A stretch of DNA of 64,000 nt from contig JAEXCG010000104.1 of assembly GCA_023402355.1 (NCBI GenBank), positions 1 to 64,000 on the forward strand. The letters run 5' to 3'. Position numbers and translations under genes: made by a program. The notes under the pieces were generated by a model. That model ran no database searches and had not been told where the DNA came from. It saw only the letters and a list, made by a program, of their open reading frames with translations. The number at the start of each line of letters is the position of its first letter. Position 1 is the first letter of the stretch. Shown here in pieces: positions 25,013 to 34,233 of this stretch. The DNA is from Bacillota bacterium (GTDB lineage Bacteria; Bacillota; Clostridia; Christensenellales; Aristaeellaceae).

Positions 25013-26209
25013 ATGAACTTTGTCTTTATTTCCCCGCATTTTCCCGCCAACTACGAACGCTTCTGCACCGCGCTGAAGGAGCACGGCGTCACGGTGCTGG
25101 GCATCGCGGACACCCCTTACGATCAGTTGACCGACACCCTGCGCGGCGCCTTGACCGACTATTACCGCGTCGACAGCCTGGAGGATTACGAATCCGTCCT
25201 TCGCGGCGTGGCTTATTTCATCCACCGTTACGGCAAAATCGACTGGCTGGAATCCAACAACGAGTACTGGCTGGAGCAGGACGCCCGCCTGCGCGAGGCC
25301 TTTCACATCACGTCCGGCTTTATGCCGGCCGACATGCCGCAGGTCAAGCACAAGAGCCTCATGAAGGCCTGCTACGAAAGGGCCGGGGTGCCCACCGCGC
25401 GCTATCACATGGTTTCCACGCTCGACGCGGCCCGCGCCTTCATCGAAGAGGTCGGCTATCCCGTCATCGTAAAGCCCGACAACGGCGTGGGCGCGTGCGC
25501 CACGTACAAGCTCTGCTCGGACGGCGAGCTGTGCCGCTTTTACGAAAACCCGCCGTCCGTTCCCTACATCATGGAAGAGTACGTATACGGCGCGATCTGC
25601 TCATACGACGCGATTCTGAACTCAAAGGGCGAACCGCTCTTTGAAAGCGGCGATTACGTGCCCTATTCCATCATGGAGGCGGTCAATACGGGCGACCACC
25701 AACATTTTTCCATCCTGCCGCGCCTGCCGGACGACCTGCGCGACGCGGGACGGCGATGCGTGAAGGCGTTCGGCGCGTATTCGCGCTTCGTACACTTCGA
25801 GTTCTTCCGCCTGTGGGAGGATCACCCAAGCCTCGGCCGCGCGGGAACGATCGTGGGGCTCGAGGTCAACATGCGCCCCTGCGGCGGCTTCACACCGGAC
25901 ATGTACAACTATGCGCTGAGCACCGACGTATACCGCATCTATGCCGACATGATCTGCTATGACGAGAACCGCCAGCCCGACTGGCCGGAAAAATACTACT
26001 GCGCGTTCGTCGGCCGTCAGGACGGCAAGCCGTACCTGCTCTCTCAGGAGGCGCTCCGCCAGCGCTACGCGGGCGACCTGATGATGTCCGCCGTGCTGCC
26101 GGACGTGCTCGCCGCGGGCATGGGCAAGTACGTGTTCATCGCCCGCTTTAAGGATACCGACCGCATGGACGCCTTCTTCCGCGACGCGCTGGAGCTCGCC
26201 GCGCAATAA
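25013..26209 (+). CDS. ATP-grasp domain protein (carboxylate-amine/thiol ligase type)
   Basis: 398 aa. A pre-ATP-grasp domain (1-110) is followed by the ATP-grasp fold: GYPVIVKPDNGVGACATYKL (about 150-169) is the nucleotide-binding hairpin, MEEYVYGAICSYDA (about 190) gives the adenine and metal region, and GLEVNMRPCGG (about 282) holds the metal-binding Glu and Asn. It should activate a carboxylate as acyl phosphate and join it to an amine. The partner substrates are unknown. It shares no clear pathway gene with its neighbours. Confidence 0.82.
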   Translation: MNFVFISPHFPANYERFCTALKEHGVTVLGIADTPYDQLTDTLRGALTDYYRVDSLEDYESVLRGVAYFIHRYGKIDWLESNNEYWLEQDARLREAFHITSGFMPADMPQVKHKSLMKACYERAGVPTARYHMVSTLDAARAFIEEVGYPVIVKPDNGVGACATYKLCSDGELCRFYENPPSVPYIMEEYVYGAICSYDAILNSKGEPLFESGDYVPYSIMEAVNTGDHQHFSILPRLPDDLRDAGRRCVKAFGAYSRFVHFEFFRLWEDHPSLGRAGTIVGLEVNMRPCGGFTPDMYNYALSTDVYRIYADMICYDENRQPDWPEKYYCAFVGRQDGKPYLLSQEALRQRYAGDLMMSAVLPDVLAAGMGKYVFIARFKDTDRMDAFFRDALELAAQ

Positions 26210-26277
26210 TTATTTTTGAAGGAATAGGTGTTACATGAACTCCAAACGCCCTATTGTGGGATGTCTTTTCAAGATGT

Positions 26278-26332
26278 CAAAAACAGAGCGGAAATGTACT
26301 GCTTTTTCAGTCCATTTCCGCTCTGTTTTTTG
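26278..26332. terminator. Strong bidirectional terminator
   Basis: A 17-bp perfect stem (26280-26296 with 26313-26329) with A-rich left and T-rich right flanks. It serves the ATP-grasp gene and the convergent yebC. Confidence 0.9.
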
Positions 26333-26368
26333 TCTGTTGTGCAATAGCCCCTTTTGGGCCGTTTGGGC

Positions 26369-27118
26369 TTATTCGTCTTCGTCTTCTTCCTCGGGGAGTT
26401 CGCCGTTGTGGTAGACGTCCTGCACGTCGTCCAGATCGTCCAGCATTTCCAGCAGCTTCTGAATCTTGGCGATCAACTCCGGATCGTCGATCGGGTTCGT
26501 CGTCTGCGGAATCATCGTCAGTTCCGCGGACAGGAAGTTGAAGCCCTGCTTTTCGAGGTTCTCGCGCACCGACGAGAAGTCGGTGACCGCGGTCGTCACC
26601 TCAAAGCAATCCTCCTGCGCCTGCACATCGGATGCGCCCGCGTCCAGGGCGGCCATCATCACGTCGTCCTCGTCCATGCCGGGCTTGCGCTCGAGGACGA
26701 TCAGGCCGACGCTGTCGAACATGTAAGAGACGCAGCCGTTCGTGCCGAGCGAGCCGCCGTTCTTGTCGAAGATGTGGCGGATGTCGGAGGCGGTGCGGTT
26801 GCGGTTGTCCGTGACGGTCGTTACGATGACCGCCATGCCGCCGGGCGCGTAGCCCTCGTAGGTGATCTCCTCGTAATTGACGCTGCCCAACTCGCCCGCA
26901 GCCTTGAGGATGGAGCGCTTGATGTTATCGTTGGGCATGTTGTTGGCCTTGGCCTTGGCGATGACATCTCGCAGCTTGCTGTTGGAATCGGGGTTGCTGC
27001 CGCCGTCGCGCACGGCGATGGCGATTTCGCGTCCGATCTTCGTGAATACCTTGCCGCGCGCCGCGTCGGCCTTGCCCTTTTTATTCTTGATGTTTGCCCA
27101 CTTGGAATGGCCTGACAT
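26369..27118 (-). CDS. yebC: YebC/PmpR family protein (TACO1-like)
   Basis: 249 aa. The N-terminal signature [20 protein letters not shown] (3-22) and [17 protein letters not shown] (about 35-51) are diagnostic. Members act as transcriptional regulators or, in the TACO1/YebC2 branch, relieve ribosome stalling at proline-rich stretches. The tail is very acidic (EEEDEDE). GGGAGG precedes the ATG. It is usually next to ruvABC, but not here. Confidence 0.95.
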   Translation of the reverse strand: MSGHSKWANIKNKKGKADAARGKVFTKIGREIAIAVRDGGSNPDSNSKLRDVIAKAKANNMPNDNIKRSILKAAGELGSVNYEEITYEGYAPGGMAVIVTTVTDNRNRTASDIRHIFDKNGGSLGTNGCVSYMFDSVGLIVLERKPGMDEDDVMMAALDAGASDVQAQEDCFEVTTAVTDFSSVRENLEKQGFNFLSAELTMIPQTTNPIDDPELIAKIQKLLEMLDDLDDVQDVYHNGELPEEEDEDE

Positions 27119-27153
27119 GATGAATCCTCCCGGTATTAAAAATCACATCTATT

Positions 27154-27183
27154 ATCATAACACAAATACATTGAAACAGGCAA
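27154..27183 (-). promoter_or_regulatory. Promoter of yebC
   Basis: Minus strand TTGCCT (27183-27178), 18-bp spacer, TATGAT (27159-27154), 35 bp before the start. Confidence 0.65.
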
Positions 27184-27234
27184 GGCATGAACCCCTGTTT
27201 TTCGCAGGAAAAACCCTCTTTTTTGCCGATTTGC

Positions 27235-27903
27235 TCAGGGAACGAGATTTAATAGATCGCCGTCCGGGTTGTAACCGACAAAGCTGTTCGGCACGTCGCC
27301 CACGATGATGCTCTCCGCGAGCAGCAGGTTGTTGGAAACCTCCACCTCGCGCGCCTGCGTCGGGATGACGACGCGAATCCAGGCCGTCACCGTCATGTAG
27401 ATCTTGTGGCGCGTCTGATTGATGCCCGAGGTCTCAAATTCTGTGTGAAACTCCGTCTGCACGCCGCCGATCGGCACCACCTGAACGGGGATGACCGGAC
27501 CGCTCGCCGCCAGCACCTGTGATCCCAGCGCCGATCCCAGCGGGATGCCGACCTCCTCCGTGCGCATGCTGTCGAGCTGCGCCTCCGCCGCGTTGACGAC
27601 GGCGGTGGAGACTTCGTTCATGCGGACCGTGTTCGCCTGCACCATGCTCACCCGTCCCTGCGCGTCGCAGATCACGTTCATCAGGTCCTCGTAATTGACC
27701 CGACCGTCGGTCGCTTTGTTCATTGCCTCGTTGATGAGGCGCGTCGCCAGCGCGATGGATTTGGCCTCCGCCATGTTCAGCACCACCGGACGCAGGTTTC
27801 GCTCCACGAACAGGCAAAATCCCGCGACGATCACGAAGAACAGAATGACCCACCGCACTCCCCTGTTCTTCTTCTTAAAAACTTTTTCCTTGGCTGCAAC
27901 CAT
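27235..27903 (-). CDS. yunB: Sporulation protein YunB
   Basis: 222 aa. One N-terminal membrane segment (VRWVILFFVIVAGFCLFVE, 16-34) is followed by the YunB domain: NMAEAKSIALATRLINEAM near 43, and PIPVQVVPIGGVQTEF-like segment IPVQVVPIGGVQTEFHTEF near 138. In Bacillus it is a mother-cell gene under sigma-E that helps spore formation. GGAGGA precedes the ATG. It is divergent from the PBP gene. Confidence 0.9.
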   Translation of the reverse strand: MVAAKEKVFKKKNRGVRWVILFFVIVAGFCLFVERNLRPVVLNMAEAKSIALATRLINEAMNKATDGRVNYEDLMNVICDAQGRVSMVQANTVRMNEVSTAVVNAAEAQLDSMRTEEVGIPLGSALGSQVLAASGPVIPVQVVPIGGVQTEFHTEFETSGINQTRHKIYMTVTAWIRVVIPTQAREVEVSNNLLLAESIIVGDVPNSFVGYNPDGDLLNLVP

Positions 27904-27934
27904 CTGCGTTCCTCCTTCGTCATATCATCAGTGG

Positions 27935-27942
27935 ATTGTATG
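27935..27942 (-). promoter_or_regulatory. Possible sigma-E-type -10 before yunB
   Basis: Minus strand CATACAAT, 32 bp before the yunB start, equals the sigma-E -10 pattern of Bacillus. No convincing -35 is visible, so this is tentative. Confidence 0.35.
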
Positions 27943-27988
27943 CGGATGTCGGGCGTTTGATTTTTTCAATGCGCTTTGGTACAAAATA

Positions 27989-27997
27989 TGCTATAAT
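27989..27997 (+). promoter_or_regulatory. Extended -10 promoter of the class A PBP gene
   Basis: TGCTATAAT (TG-N-TATAAT) at 27989-27997, 47 bp before the start, with a poor -35. Confidence 0.65.
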
Positions 27998-28044
27998 GCC
28001 ACCAATGGACAGGAATACTGATTCCCGCAGGAGGGAGGCCTTGC

Positions 28045-31014
28045 ATGAAAAAGAAAAAGGACAAACGCAAAGCGCCGGGCGCTTTTGACGAACCTTTCGA
28101 TCAGGCAGACGGCTTACAGGAGGAGCCGCCCGTTTGGGAAGGCGACTACGCGCCGGAGGGCGAGCCGGAAACGCCCGGTTATCCGCCGGAGGACGTCGGC
28201 GCGGGCTGGGACGATCCCGATGCAGAGGAGAATATCGACTTCGCCCCGGACGAATCGGAGGCGGATGACTTTTATGTGGAAGAAACGCCCACGCACATGC
28301 CCCCGCCAAGCGACGGGGACGTCTACGACGACGGTGAGAAACCTTCCCCGATCACCATCTTCAAGCCGCGCACGCGGCGGCCGAATTTTGTTTTGAGCGT
28401 CGTGGTTTCGACCCTGCGTCTGCTCTGCATTCTGGTGGTCATTCTCTCGCTTGCGGGCGCGGGCGCGCTGGTGGGCATCGCCAAGGCGTATGTGGAGACC
28501 GCGCCCACGCTGGATCTGGCGAAGATCGACGAACAGGCGCAGACCTCCTTCATCTACGACGCGCAGGGCAATCTCATCACCGACTACAAGGGCACGGAAG
28601 ACCGCATCATGGTTTCCATCGACGAGATTCCCACGCAGCTGCAAAACGCCTTCGTCGCGGTCGAGGACGCGCGCTTCTTCACCCATAACGGCGTGGACGT
28701 CAAGCGCATCGTGGGCGCGTTCATCTCGAACATGTCCTCCTCCAGCCAGCAGGGCGGCTCTACGATCACCCAGCAGCTCATCAAGCAGACGGTGCTTTCC
28801 GACGAGCAGAGCTACAAGCGCAAGCTGCAGGAGGCGTACCTGGCCATGCAGCTCGAGACGCGCTACACCAAGGAGCAAATCCTCGAGTCCTACCTCAATA
28901 CGATCTTTCTGGGCGGAAGCTATTACGGCGTGAAGGTCGCGGCGAACGGCTATTTCGGCAAGGAGCTGGGCGACCTGACGCTGCGCGAATGCGCGATGCT
29001 GGCGGGCCTGACCCGAAGCCCCAACTACTACAACCCGCGCAAGAACTTCTATGCCCGCAACACGGAGGACAGTCAGACGGCCAAGATTACGAACGACCGT
29101 ACCGACTACGTGCTGCGCATGATGTACGAGAACCAGTTCATCACGCAGGAGCAGTACCACGAGGCGCTCGATCCCTCCACCGCGCACGTGCTGGAGACCT
29201 CCCCCGCCTCCACGGAAATCTACGATTACGCCTATTACGTGGAATACGCGATTACGGACGTGGTCTCTACCTTCCTGGAGCTCAACCAGCTTGAGGACAC
29301 GTCGGCCAACCGCTATGCGATGGAAAACAAGCTGCGCACGGGCGGCTACAGCGTGTACCTTTGCATCGACACGGAAATTCAGACCATCGTGGAGGACACG
29401 CTGGCGAACTGGGACAATTACCCGCGCCTGCGCAATCCCTCCGACAAGGTCTACCGCGCGCGCAACGCCGACGGCACGTACACCGAGATTCCCCAGCCGC
29501 AGGCGGGCGTCGCGGTGCTCGACTACCGCACCGGCGAGCTCAAGGCGATCGTCGGCGGCCGCTACCGCCCGACGCAGCGCAAGACGCTCAACCGCGCAAG
29601 CGACATCAACATGCCGGTCGGCTCCTCGATCAAGCCGATCTCCGTGTACGCCCCGGCCATCGATCTGGGCGCGTCCCCGGCGAGCATCGTGTACAACATG
29701 CCGATTCCGATCAGCGGATGGAAGGTGAACGGCAAGGATTCCTTCCCCAAGAACTACGGCGGCGGCGGCTACAAGGGCGCGGAGACGTTCCGCGAGGCGC
29801 TGCGCAGCTCGCACAACACCGCGGCGGCGCAGGCGCTGATGACCTACGTCGGCGTTGAGCGCTCGGCTGAGTACCTGCGCCAGATGGGCGTGGCGGACAA
29901 GAACATCAACGAGGACGGCTTCGGCCTCGCGCTGGGCTCCTCGGGCCTTACGCCCATTCAGATGGCCGTCGCCTTCGGCACGTTGGCCAACAAGGGCGTC
30001 TATCTGGAGCCGCTTTCCTTCTCCAAGATCGTCGATTCCAGCGGCAAGGTCATCGTCGACGCCCACGCCATTCAGGAAAAGCGTCAGGTCTTCAAGCCTT
30101 CCACCTCCATGCTGGTGGTCGACATGCTCAAGGGCGTCGTCTCCAGCGGCACGGGCACCAAGGCGAAGATTTCCTCTCAAGTGGTCGCGGGCAAGACGGG
30201 CACCAACTCCGACGCGCGCGGCGTCACGTTCGCGGGCATGACGGGCTGGTACTCCGCCGCGCTCTGGGTCGGCCACGACAACTACAAGCCCCTCACCTCC
30301 AAGGCGACGGGCGGCAACGACGCGGCCCCGCTGTGGCAGTCCTTCATGGAGAAGATCCACAAGGCCAAGGGGCTCGATTCCCGCGAGATCGTGGACGGCT
30401 CCCCGGAGGATTACGGCCTCGTCAAGGTCACGACCTGCGGCGTCAGCGGCCAGCTTGCGACGGATGCCTGCCGCCGGGACATCAACGGCTACAAGACGGT
30501 CACCGACTACTGGTACAAGGACAGCGCTCCCACGCAGTACTGCACCATGCACTCGGAACTGCCGATCTGCACCGTTTCCGGGCGCCTGGCGACCGAATAC
30601 TGCCCCTCGAGCGTCGTGGAGACGAAGGCGATCGTCGTCATTCCCAAGGGACATCCGCTCTACAACTACACCGATTCCTACGGCAGTGTGATCCGTCAGT
30701 ATCTCGGCGACTTCGCGACTTCCAAGAGCAGCAGCGCGATCAGCACGACGGTCTGCGACGTGCACACCTCCGACTGGGTTTACCAGAACAGCTCGAACAC
30801 GCAGTCCCTGCGCGACGAAGCCTATCAGCTCACCATCGACGCCTACAACAAGGTCGGCGCTGCGAGCGAATGGCTCTCCAGCGACGCGCGCCAGAGCATC
30901 AATACGGCCATCGGCGCGGTCGAGGCGGTCATCTACAGCGACTACATCGACTCCGGCACGCTGCAAAACGCGGTGGAAAATCTGCGTTGGGCGCTTTCCA
31001 ACGCCGGGCTGTAA
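28045..31014 (+). CDS. Class A penicillin-binding protein (transglycosylase/transpeptidase)
   Basis: 989 aa. An acidic, proline-rich cytoplasmic N-terminus (1-115) is followed by one membrane segment (about 120-150). The GT51 transglycosylase has AVEDARFFTHNGVD with the catalytic Glu (about 210) and GGSTITQQLIKQ (about 237). The transpeptidase has SxxK in GSSIKPISV (about 530), SxN as SHN in LRSSHNTAAAQ (about 590) and KTG in AGKTGTNSDAR (about 717). A C-terminal region of about 220 residues holds Cys-containing repeats (CGVSGQLATDACRRD, CTVSGRLATEYCPSS) and a helical end. It polymerises and cross-links peptidoglycan outside the membrane. Confidence 0.95.
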   Translation: MKKKKDKRKAPGAFDEPFDQADGLQEEPPVWEGDYAPEGEPETPGYPPEDVGAGWDDPDAEENIDFAPDESEADDFYVEETPTHMPPPSDGDVYDDGEKPSPITIFKPRTRRPNFVLSVVVSTLRLLCILVVILSLAGAGALVGIAKAYVETAPTLDLAKIDEQAQTSFIYDAQGNLITDYKGTEDRIMVSIDEIPTQLQNAFVAVEDARFFTHNGVDVKRIVGAFISNMSSSSQQGGSTITQQLIKQTVLSDEQSYKRKLQEAYLAMQLETRYTKEQILESYLNTIFLGGSYYGVKVAANGYFGKELGDLTLRECAMLAGLTRSPNYYNPRKNFYARNTEDSQTAKITNDRTDYVLRMMYENQFITQEQYHEALDPSTAHVLETSPASTEIYDYAYYVEYAITDVVSTFLELNQLEDTSANRYAMENKLRTGGYSVYLCIDTEIQTIVEDTLANWDNYPRLRNPSDKVYRARNADGTYTEIPQPQAGVAVLDYRTGELKAIVGGRYRPTQRKTLNRASDINMPVGSSIKPISVYAPAIDLGASPASIVYNMPIPISGWKVNGKDSFPKNYGGGGYKGAETFREALRSSHNTAAAQALMTYVGVERSAEYLRQMGVADKNINEDGFGLALGSSGLTPIQMAVAFGTLANKGVYLEPLSFSKIVDSSGKVIVDAHAIQEKRQVFKPSTSMLVVDMLKGVVSSGTGTKAKISSQVVAGKTGTNSDARGVTFAGMTGWYSAALWVGHDNYKPLTSKATGGNDAAPLWQSFMEKIHKAKGLDSREIVDGSPEDYGLVKVTTCGVSGQLATDACRRDINGYKTVTDYWYKDSAPTQYCTMHSELPICTVSGRLATEYCPSSVVETKAIVVIPKGHPLYNYTDSYGSVIRQYLGDFATSKSSSAISTTVCDVHTSDWVYQNSSNTQSLRDEAYQLTIDAYNKVGAASEWLSSDARQSINTAIGAVEAVIYSDYIDSGTLQNAVENLRWALSNAGL

Positions 31015-31046
31015 CAAAAGCAGAGCGGAAACGAGGCTGAGGAGAG

Positions 31047-31304
31047 ATGTTGACGTTCTTCAATCGGCGTGAATTGCTCAGCACCTTTTCCATGAAGGAG
31101 CGCGGCCGTGTGATTGCCGCGCTGGAAGGTGCCGGGGTCCCCTATGTCACCCGTACGGTCGATCGAAATGCCCCCATCCTCGGTTCTTCGAGCCGCGGAC
31201 GCAGGGGAACGTCCGGCCAAAACCCGGCCCTAGCCTACGAGTACACCGTTTTTGTCCATAAGCGCGACCTGGAACGCGCCCGATGTGCCCTTGCGCACAA
31301 ATAG
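31047..31304 (+). CDS. Small protein of unknown function
   Basis: 85 aa, not assigned. It starts MLTFFNRRELLSTFSMKERG and has the layout of short proteins that resemble the PII-like DUF2007 fold (a helix, then VIAALEGAGVPYVTRTV and a final strand YEYTVFVHKRDLERA). GGAGAG stands before the ATG, 33 bp after the PBP stop, so it may be co-transcribed. The terminator after it is clear, which supports a real gene. Confidence 0.6.
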   Translation: MLTFFNRRELLSTFSMKERGRVIAALEGAGVPYVTRTVDRNAPILGSSSRGRRGTSGQNPALAYEYTVFVHKRDLERARCALAHK

Positions 31305-31307
31305 ACC

Positions 31308-31342
31308 GAGGCCCGCCGATCACAGAAGCGGGCCTCTTTTCC
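31308..31342 (+). terminator. Terminator after the 85-aa gene
   Basis: The stem GAGGCCCGC (31308-31316)/GCGGGCCTC (31328-31336) is followed by TTTT. Confidence 0.75.
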
Positions 31343-31364
31343 CATGACAAAGGAGGAACGCACC

Positions 31365-31757
31365 ATGAAAAGCATCAAGCCCGGCCGCGGTCCATCCATG
31401 ATGGGCGCCGTCGCCAGCGCCGCCGCCATGCTATTCGGCGTCTTTTGGATCGTAGGAGCCAGTCAGATCACAGGCGGCGCAGGACCCATAGGCGCCGTTT
31501 TTCCGCTCTTTGGCGTGCTGTTTATCGTCGCCGCCGCCGTGCAGCTTTTCAGGAACCTTCACAATGCCGTCGGAAAAAACCGCTTTTCGGAGTTCGACAT
31601 TACGGACGAGCAGGAAGAACCGGATCCTCTCAATCAGCGCTTCGCAGGCGCCTCGCCTGACGATACGCCCTCCCCTGCTTACTGCCCCTTCTGCGGCACG
31701 GGATTAGAAAAGGATTACGCCTACTGTCCCCACTGCGGCAAAAAGCTGCCCGCATGA
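31365..31757 (+). CDS. Zinc-ribbon membrane protein
   Basis: 130 aa from ATG 31365, which has GGAGG nine bases upstream; the ATG at 31344 is inside the preceding terminator region. Two membrane segments (about 13-60) are followed by a cytoplasmic linker and a C-terminal zinc ribbon CPFCG (about 108) and CPHCG (about 122). The function is unknown; it ends at a strong terminator. Confidence 0.75.
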   Translation: MKSIKPGRGPSMMGAVASAAAMLFGVFWIVGASQITGGAGPIGAVFPLFGVLFIVAAAVQLFRNLHNAVGKNRFSEFDITDEQEEPDPLNQRFAGASPDDTPSPAYCPFCGTGLEKDYAYCPHCGKKLPA

Positions 31758-31760
31758 GTT

Positions 31761-31801
31761 CAGGCCGCCGAACGCTTGGGTGCGTTCGGCGGCCTGTTTT
31801 G
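31761..31801 (+). terminator. Terminator after the zinc-ribbon gene
   Basis: A 15-bp perfect stem, CAGGCCGCCGAACGC (31761-31775)/GCGTTCGGCGGCCTG (31782-31796), then TTTT. Confidence 0.85.
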
Positions 31802-31813
31802 TCTTTCAGGGGA

Positions 31814-32491
31814 TCAATCGTCGTCGTCCAGATCGTCGTCGATCCTGCGCATGCGCGTCGGCAGGCAGATCACCTGTCCCGCTCTGAAGTCGGTGGGCAG
31901 CAGGTTCGGGTTGAGGCGCATGAGGGTCTCCACCGTCGTGCCGTTGGCCGTGGCGATGCTCGAAAGCGTGTCGCCGTTCTGAATCTCATACGCCTGGCCG
32001 CCGTCCTCGCAGTTGCCGCGCATGCCGCTCTGCGGGATGCACAGGCGGTCGCCCGCGGCAAGCGCCGTCAGGCGCACGCCTTCGTTCGTCTGGCGCAGGG
32101 CGCGCACGGAGACGTTGTTCGTCACCAGCACGTCCGCCAGCGTCTGTCCGCTCTGCACCACGTAGGGCGTGCTGCCGACCGGGCAGGCGGGGCCGGAGGA
32201 GCTGCCGCCGCTGGGCACGCACAGAACGTCGCCGACCAGCAGACGGCCCGGGGCTATGTTGGGGTTTGCGTTGATGAGCTCGCGCACGTCGATGCCGAAT
32301 TTGCGCGCGATGATGTAAAAGCTGTCGCCGCGCTGAACGGTGTAGGGTGTCGTGCAGCTCGGGCAGCCCGCGTAGGTCGAGGAATTATCCATCGCCACAT
32401 GGCTCAATTCGTCGTCCTGCATCGTGCCCGCCCCGCTTTCCACACCGCTGAGGCTGGAGGGCTCTACATCGTACTGCGTCATTTCATTCAT
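31814..32491 (-). CDS. Protein with three LysM domains
   Basis: 225 aa from ATG 32491 with AGGGGA upstream. Three LysM modules: YTVQRGDSFYIIARKFGID (about 50), YVVQSGQTLADVLVTNNVS (about 108) and YEIQNGDTLSSIATANGTT (about 163). The segments before the first two carry Cys pairs. No signal peptide is seen and the tail is all acidic (DDDLDDDD). LysM binds peptidoglycan glycans. A protein of this kind without export signal fits a spore coat or cortex role (SafA-like), but that is inference. Confidence 0.8.
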   Translation of the reverse strand: MNEMTQYDVEPSSLSGVESGAGTMQDDELSHVAMDNSSTYAGCPSCTTPYTVQRGDSFYIIARKFGIDVRELINANPNIAPGRLLVGDVLCVPSGGSSSGPACPVGSTPYVVQSGQTLADVLVTNNVSVRALRQTNEGVRLTALAAGDRLCIPQSGMRGNCEDGGQAYEIQNGDTLSSIATANGTTVETLMRLNPNLLPTDFRAGQVICLPTRMRRIDDDLDDDD

Positions 32492-32591
32492 GAAATCAAG
32501 TCCCCTTTCTTGTGGTATGCTACATCGTATGTAAGCGCCCGGAAGGGGGTGCGCGTCCCACCGCTTTCTTCGCAAAATGACCCGGAATGCT

Positions 32592-33824
32592 TCACGCCCG
32601 CAGGCGATGGAAAAACCCGGCCGACCGACAGGCGATTATGCAAAGGACGGCGCCGGTCGGCAGCAGCACGAGATGCGCGGCGTCCCCGACCGCGTCGAAG
32701 AGCACGCCGTAGACCGCCTGACCGAGGGGTTGCGCGCACAGGGTCAGCGCGGAAACGCAGGCCATCACCTTGCCCGTAAGCCCCGGCGGCGTCCGCGCCT
32801 GAATGGCCGACAGCGCAAAGATCGAAAAGACGCTGGACGCGATCTGTCCGCCGCAGAAGGAGAGCACGAGCCAGACGTACCGCACGAGCGTGCCGCCCGG
32901 CAGCAAAAACGAGATCCCCGCGGGCAGATAGCAAAGCCCCAGCGCCACCAGCAGGATGTACAGCCGTTGCGTTCTGATTCGCTTTGCCAACAGGCCCGCG
33001 GCCAGGCCGCCCAGCACGGCGGCGGCCCCCATCGCACTTTCCGCCAGGCCGTAATGCGAGGCGGAGAGGCCCAGCACGTTTCGTATCATGAACGGAAAGC
33101 CCACCGCCGCCGTCCCAACGACGAAGAAGCTGACTCCTGCCGCCAACAGCAGCAGCCGCAGGATGTCGGGCTGTTCCTTCAAAAGAAAGTGTACGCCTGC
33201 GCGGACGTCTTCCCGGACAATTTCTGTGGCGCGCCGCCTCACCGTGGGCCTCTGATGCGGCAGGCGGATGAAGCACTCCATCAGCGCCGTGAGGAAGAAG
33301 CAAATCGCCGCCGCGCGCATCACGGTGCGAATACCGAAGGCGGCATAAAAGACGCTGCCCAGAAAGGGCGTCGTCAGGCCCGCGAGCGCGTTTACCTGAT
33401 TGACGAGCGCATTTCCGCGCAGAAGATTATCGCCCGACTGCATCTGCGGCACGCATGCGAGAACCGTAGGCGATTCAAACGCGCCCAAAATCGACAGGGC
33501 CACCAGCAACGCGCCGACCAGCGGCAGGCCGCGCGCCTGTGTGAGCAGCGCGGCGGCGGCGAGCACCGCCAGACCGGACAGGCCGTCCAGCGCGACCATG
33601 ATGTTTCTGCGGTTCGCTCGATCGGCCAGAACGCCGCCCAAGGGGGCAAGCAGGATCGTCGGGAGCATGGCCGCAGACAGAATCCCGGCGAACACGGCAG
33701 CGGAACCCGTGCGCTCCAAAATGTACATGGAGAGCGCGAATTTCAGCGTGTAGTTTCCGACGAGGGAACTGACCTGCCCGAGAAGCAGGAGCGTAAAGTT
33801 GCGGGTGAACAGTCCTTGCTTCAC
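32592..33824 (-). CDS. MFS transporter (probable efflux pump)
   Basis: 410 aa with about twelve membrane segments. The start is GTG at 33824, overlapping the stop of the preceding gene (GTGA). The cytoplasmic loop motif GGVLADRANRRNIMV (about 63-77) is the MFS motif A. It most resembles macrolide/bacillibactin-type exporters of 400-420 residues. The operon lies downstream of a TetR gene, and a TetR-type operator stands before it, so drug- or metabolite-inducible efflux is likely. Confidence 0.85.
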   Translation of the reverse strand: MKQGLFTRNFTLLLLGQVSSLVGNYTLKFALSMYILERTGSAAVFAGILSAAMLPTILLAPLGGVLADRANRRNIMVALDGLSGLAVLAAAALLTQARGLPLVGALLVALSILGAFESPTVLACVPQMQSGDNLLRGNALVNQVNALAGLTTPFLGSVFYAAFGIRTVMRAAAICFFLTALMECFIRLPHQRPTVRRRATEIVREDVRAGVHFLLKEQPDILRLLLLAAGVSFFVVGTAAVGFPFMIRNVLGLSASHYGLAESAMGAAAVLGGLAAGLLAKRIRTQRLYILLVALGLCYLPAGISFLLPGGTLVRYVWLVLSFCGGQIASSVFSIFALSAIQARTPPGLTGKVMACVSALTLCAQPLGQAVYGVLFDAVGDAAHLVLLPTGAVLCIIACRSAGFFHRLRA

Positions 33825-34120
33825 CGCCTTTTTCCCCCAAACGCGATCAGACGCGCCGCTTCCGCCGCGAGCGCGAGGACGGCGAGTCCCACGCACCACG
33901 CCGCCGCGATCCCATGGCCCCTCCCGGCGAGCAGCACGCCGCAGACGAGCAGGCCCGCCTCCGCCGCCAACGCAATACCGCGGATGAACAGTCGAAACGC
34001 CGGGCTCCTCTCCCATCGATTCGTCACGCGCCGGTCGAACCGGTCCGCCGCATCCTCTATGCGCGCCTCCGCGCGTTTCGCGGCCGCCTCTATGCGTTCG
34101 TCAAATTCTTTTTCCGTCAT
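33821..34120 (-). CDS. Small membrane protein preceding the MFS pump
   Basis: 99 aa from ATG 34120 with GGAGG upstream. An N-terminal charged helix (EKEFDERIEAAAKRAEARIEDAA split at residue 3-25) is followed by two membrane segments (about 42-64 and 68-88). Not recognised. It overlaps the MFS start by four bases, so it is translated with the pump and might assist it. Confidence 0.65.
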   Translation of the reverse strand: MTEKEFDERIEAAAKRAEARIEDAADRFDRRVTNRWERSPAFRLFIRGIALAAEAGLLVCGVLLAGRGHGIAAAWCVGLAVLALAAEAARLIAFGGKRR

Positions 34121-34144
34121 CGTAAATTCCTCCGCTTTCTTTAA

Positions 34145-34163
34145 TACGTTCAGTCGGTATGTA
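34145..34163. promoter_or_regulatory. TetR-type operator before the MFS operon
   Basis: The 19-bp TACGTTCAGTCGGTATGTA is nearly identical (17 of 19) to the site before the tetR gene (34910-34928). It lies 25 bp before the start of the 99-aa gene. Confidence 0.7.
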
Positions 34164-34233
34164 AATATGCCGTAAAAACGGCGCGTGTGCGCCGGAAATT
34201 TTTTCGTCTCATAAATAAGGTTCGCGCAGCCGC

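Noticed and set aside
28114..31017. A 967-codon open frame antisense to the class A PBP gene
   Set aside because: Translation is low-complexity Arg/Ala/Val-rich without domains, typical of the antisense frame of a GC-rich gene; the PBP on the plus strand has all family motifs.
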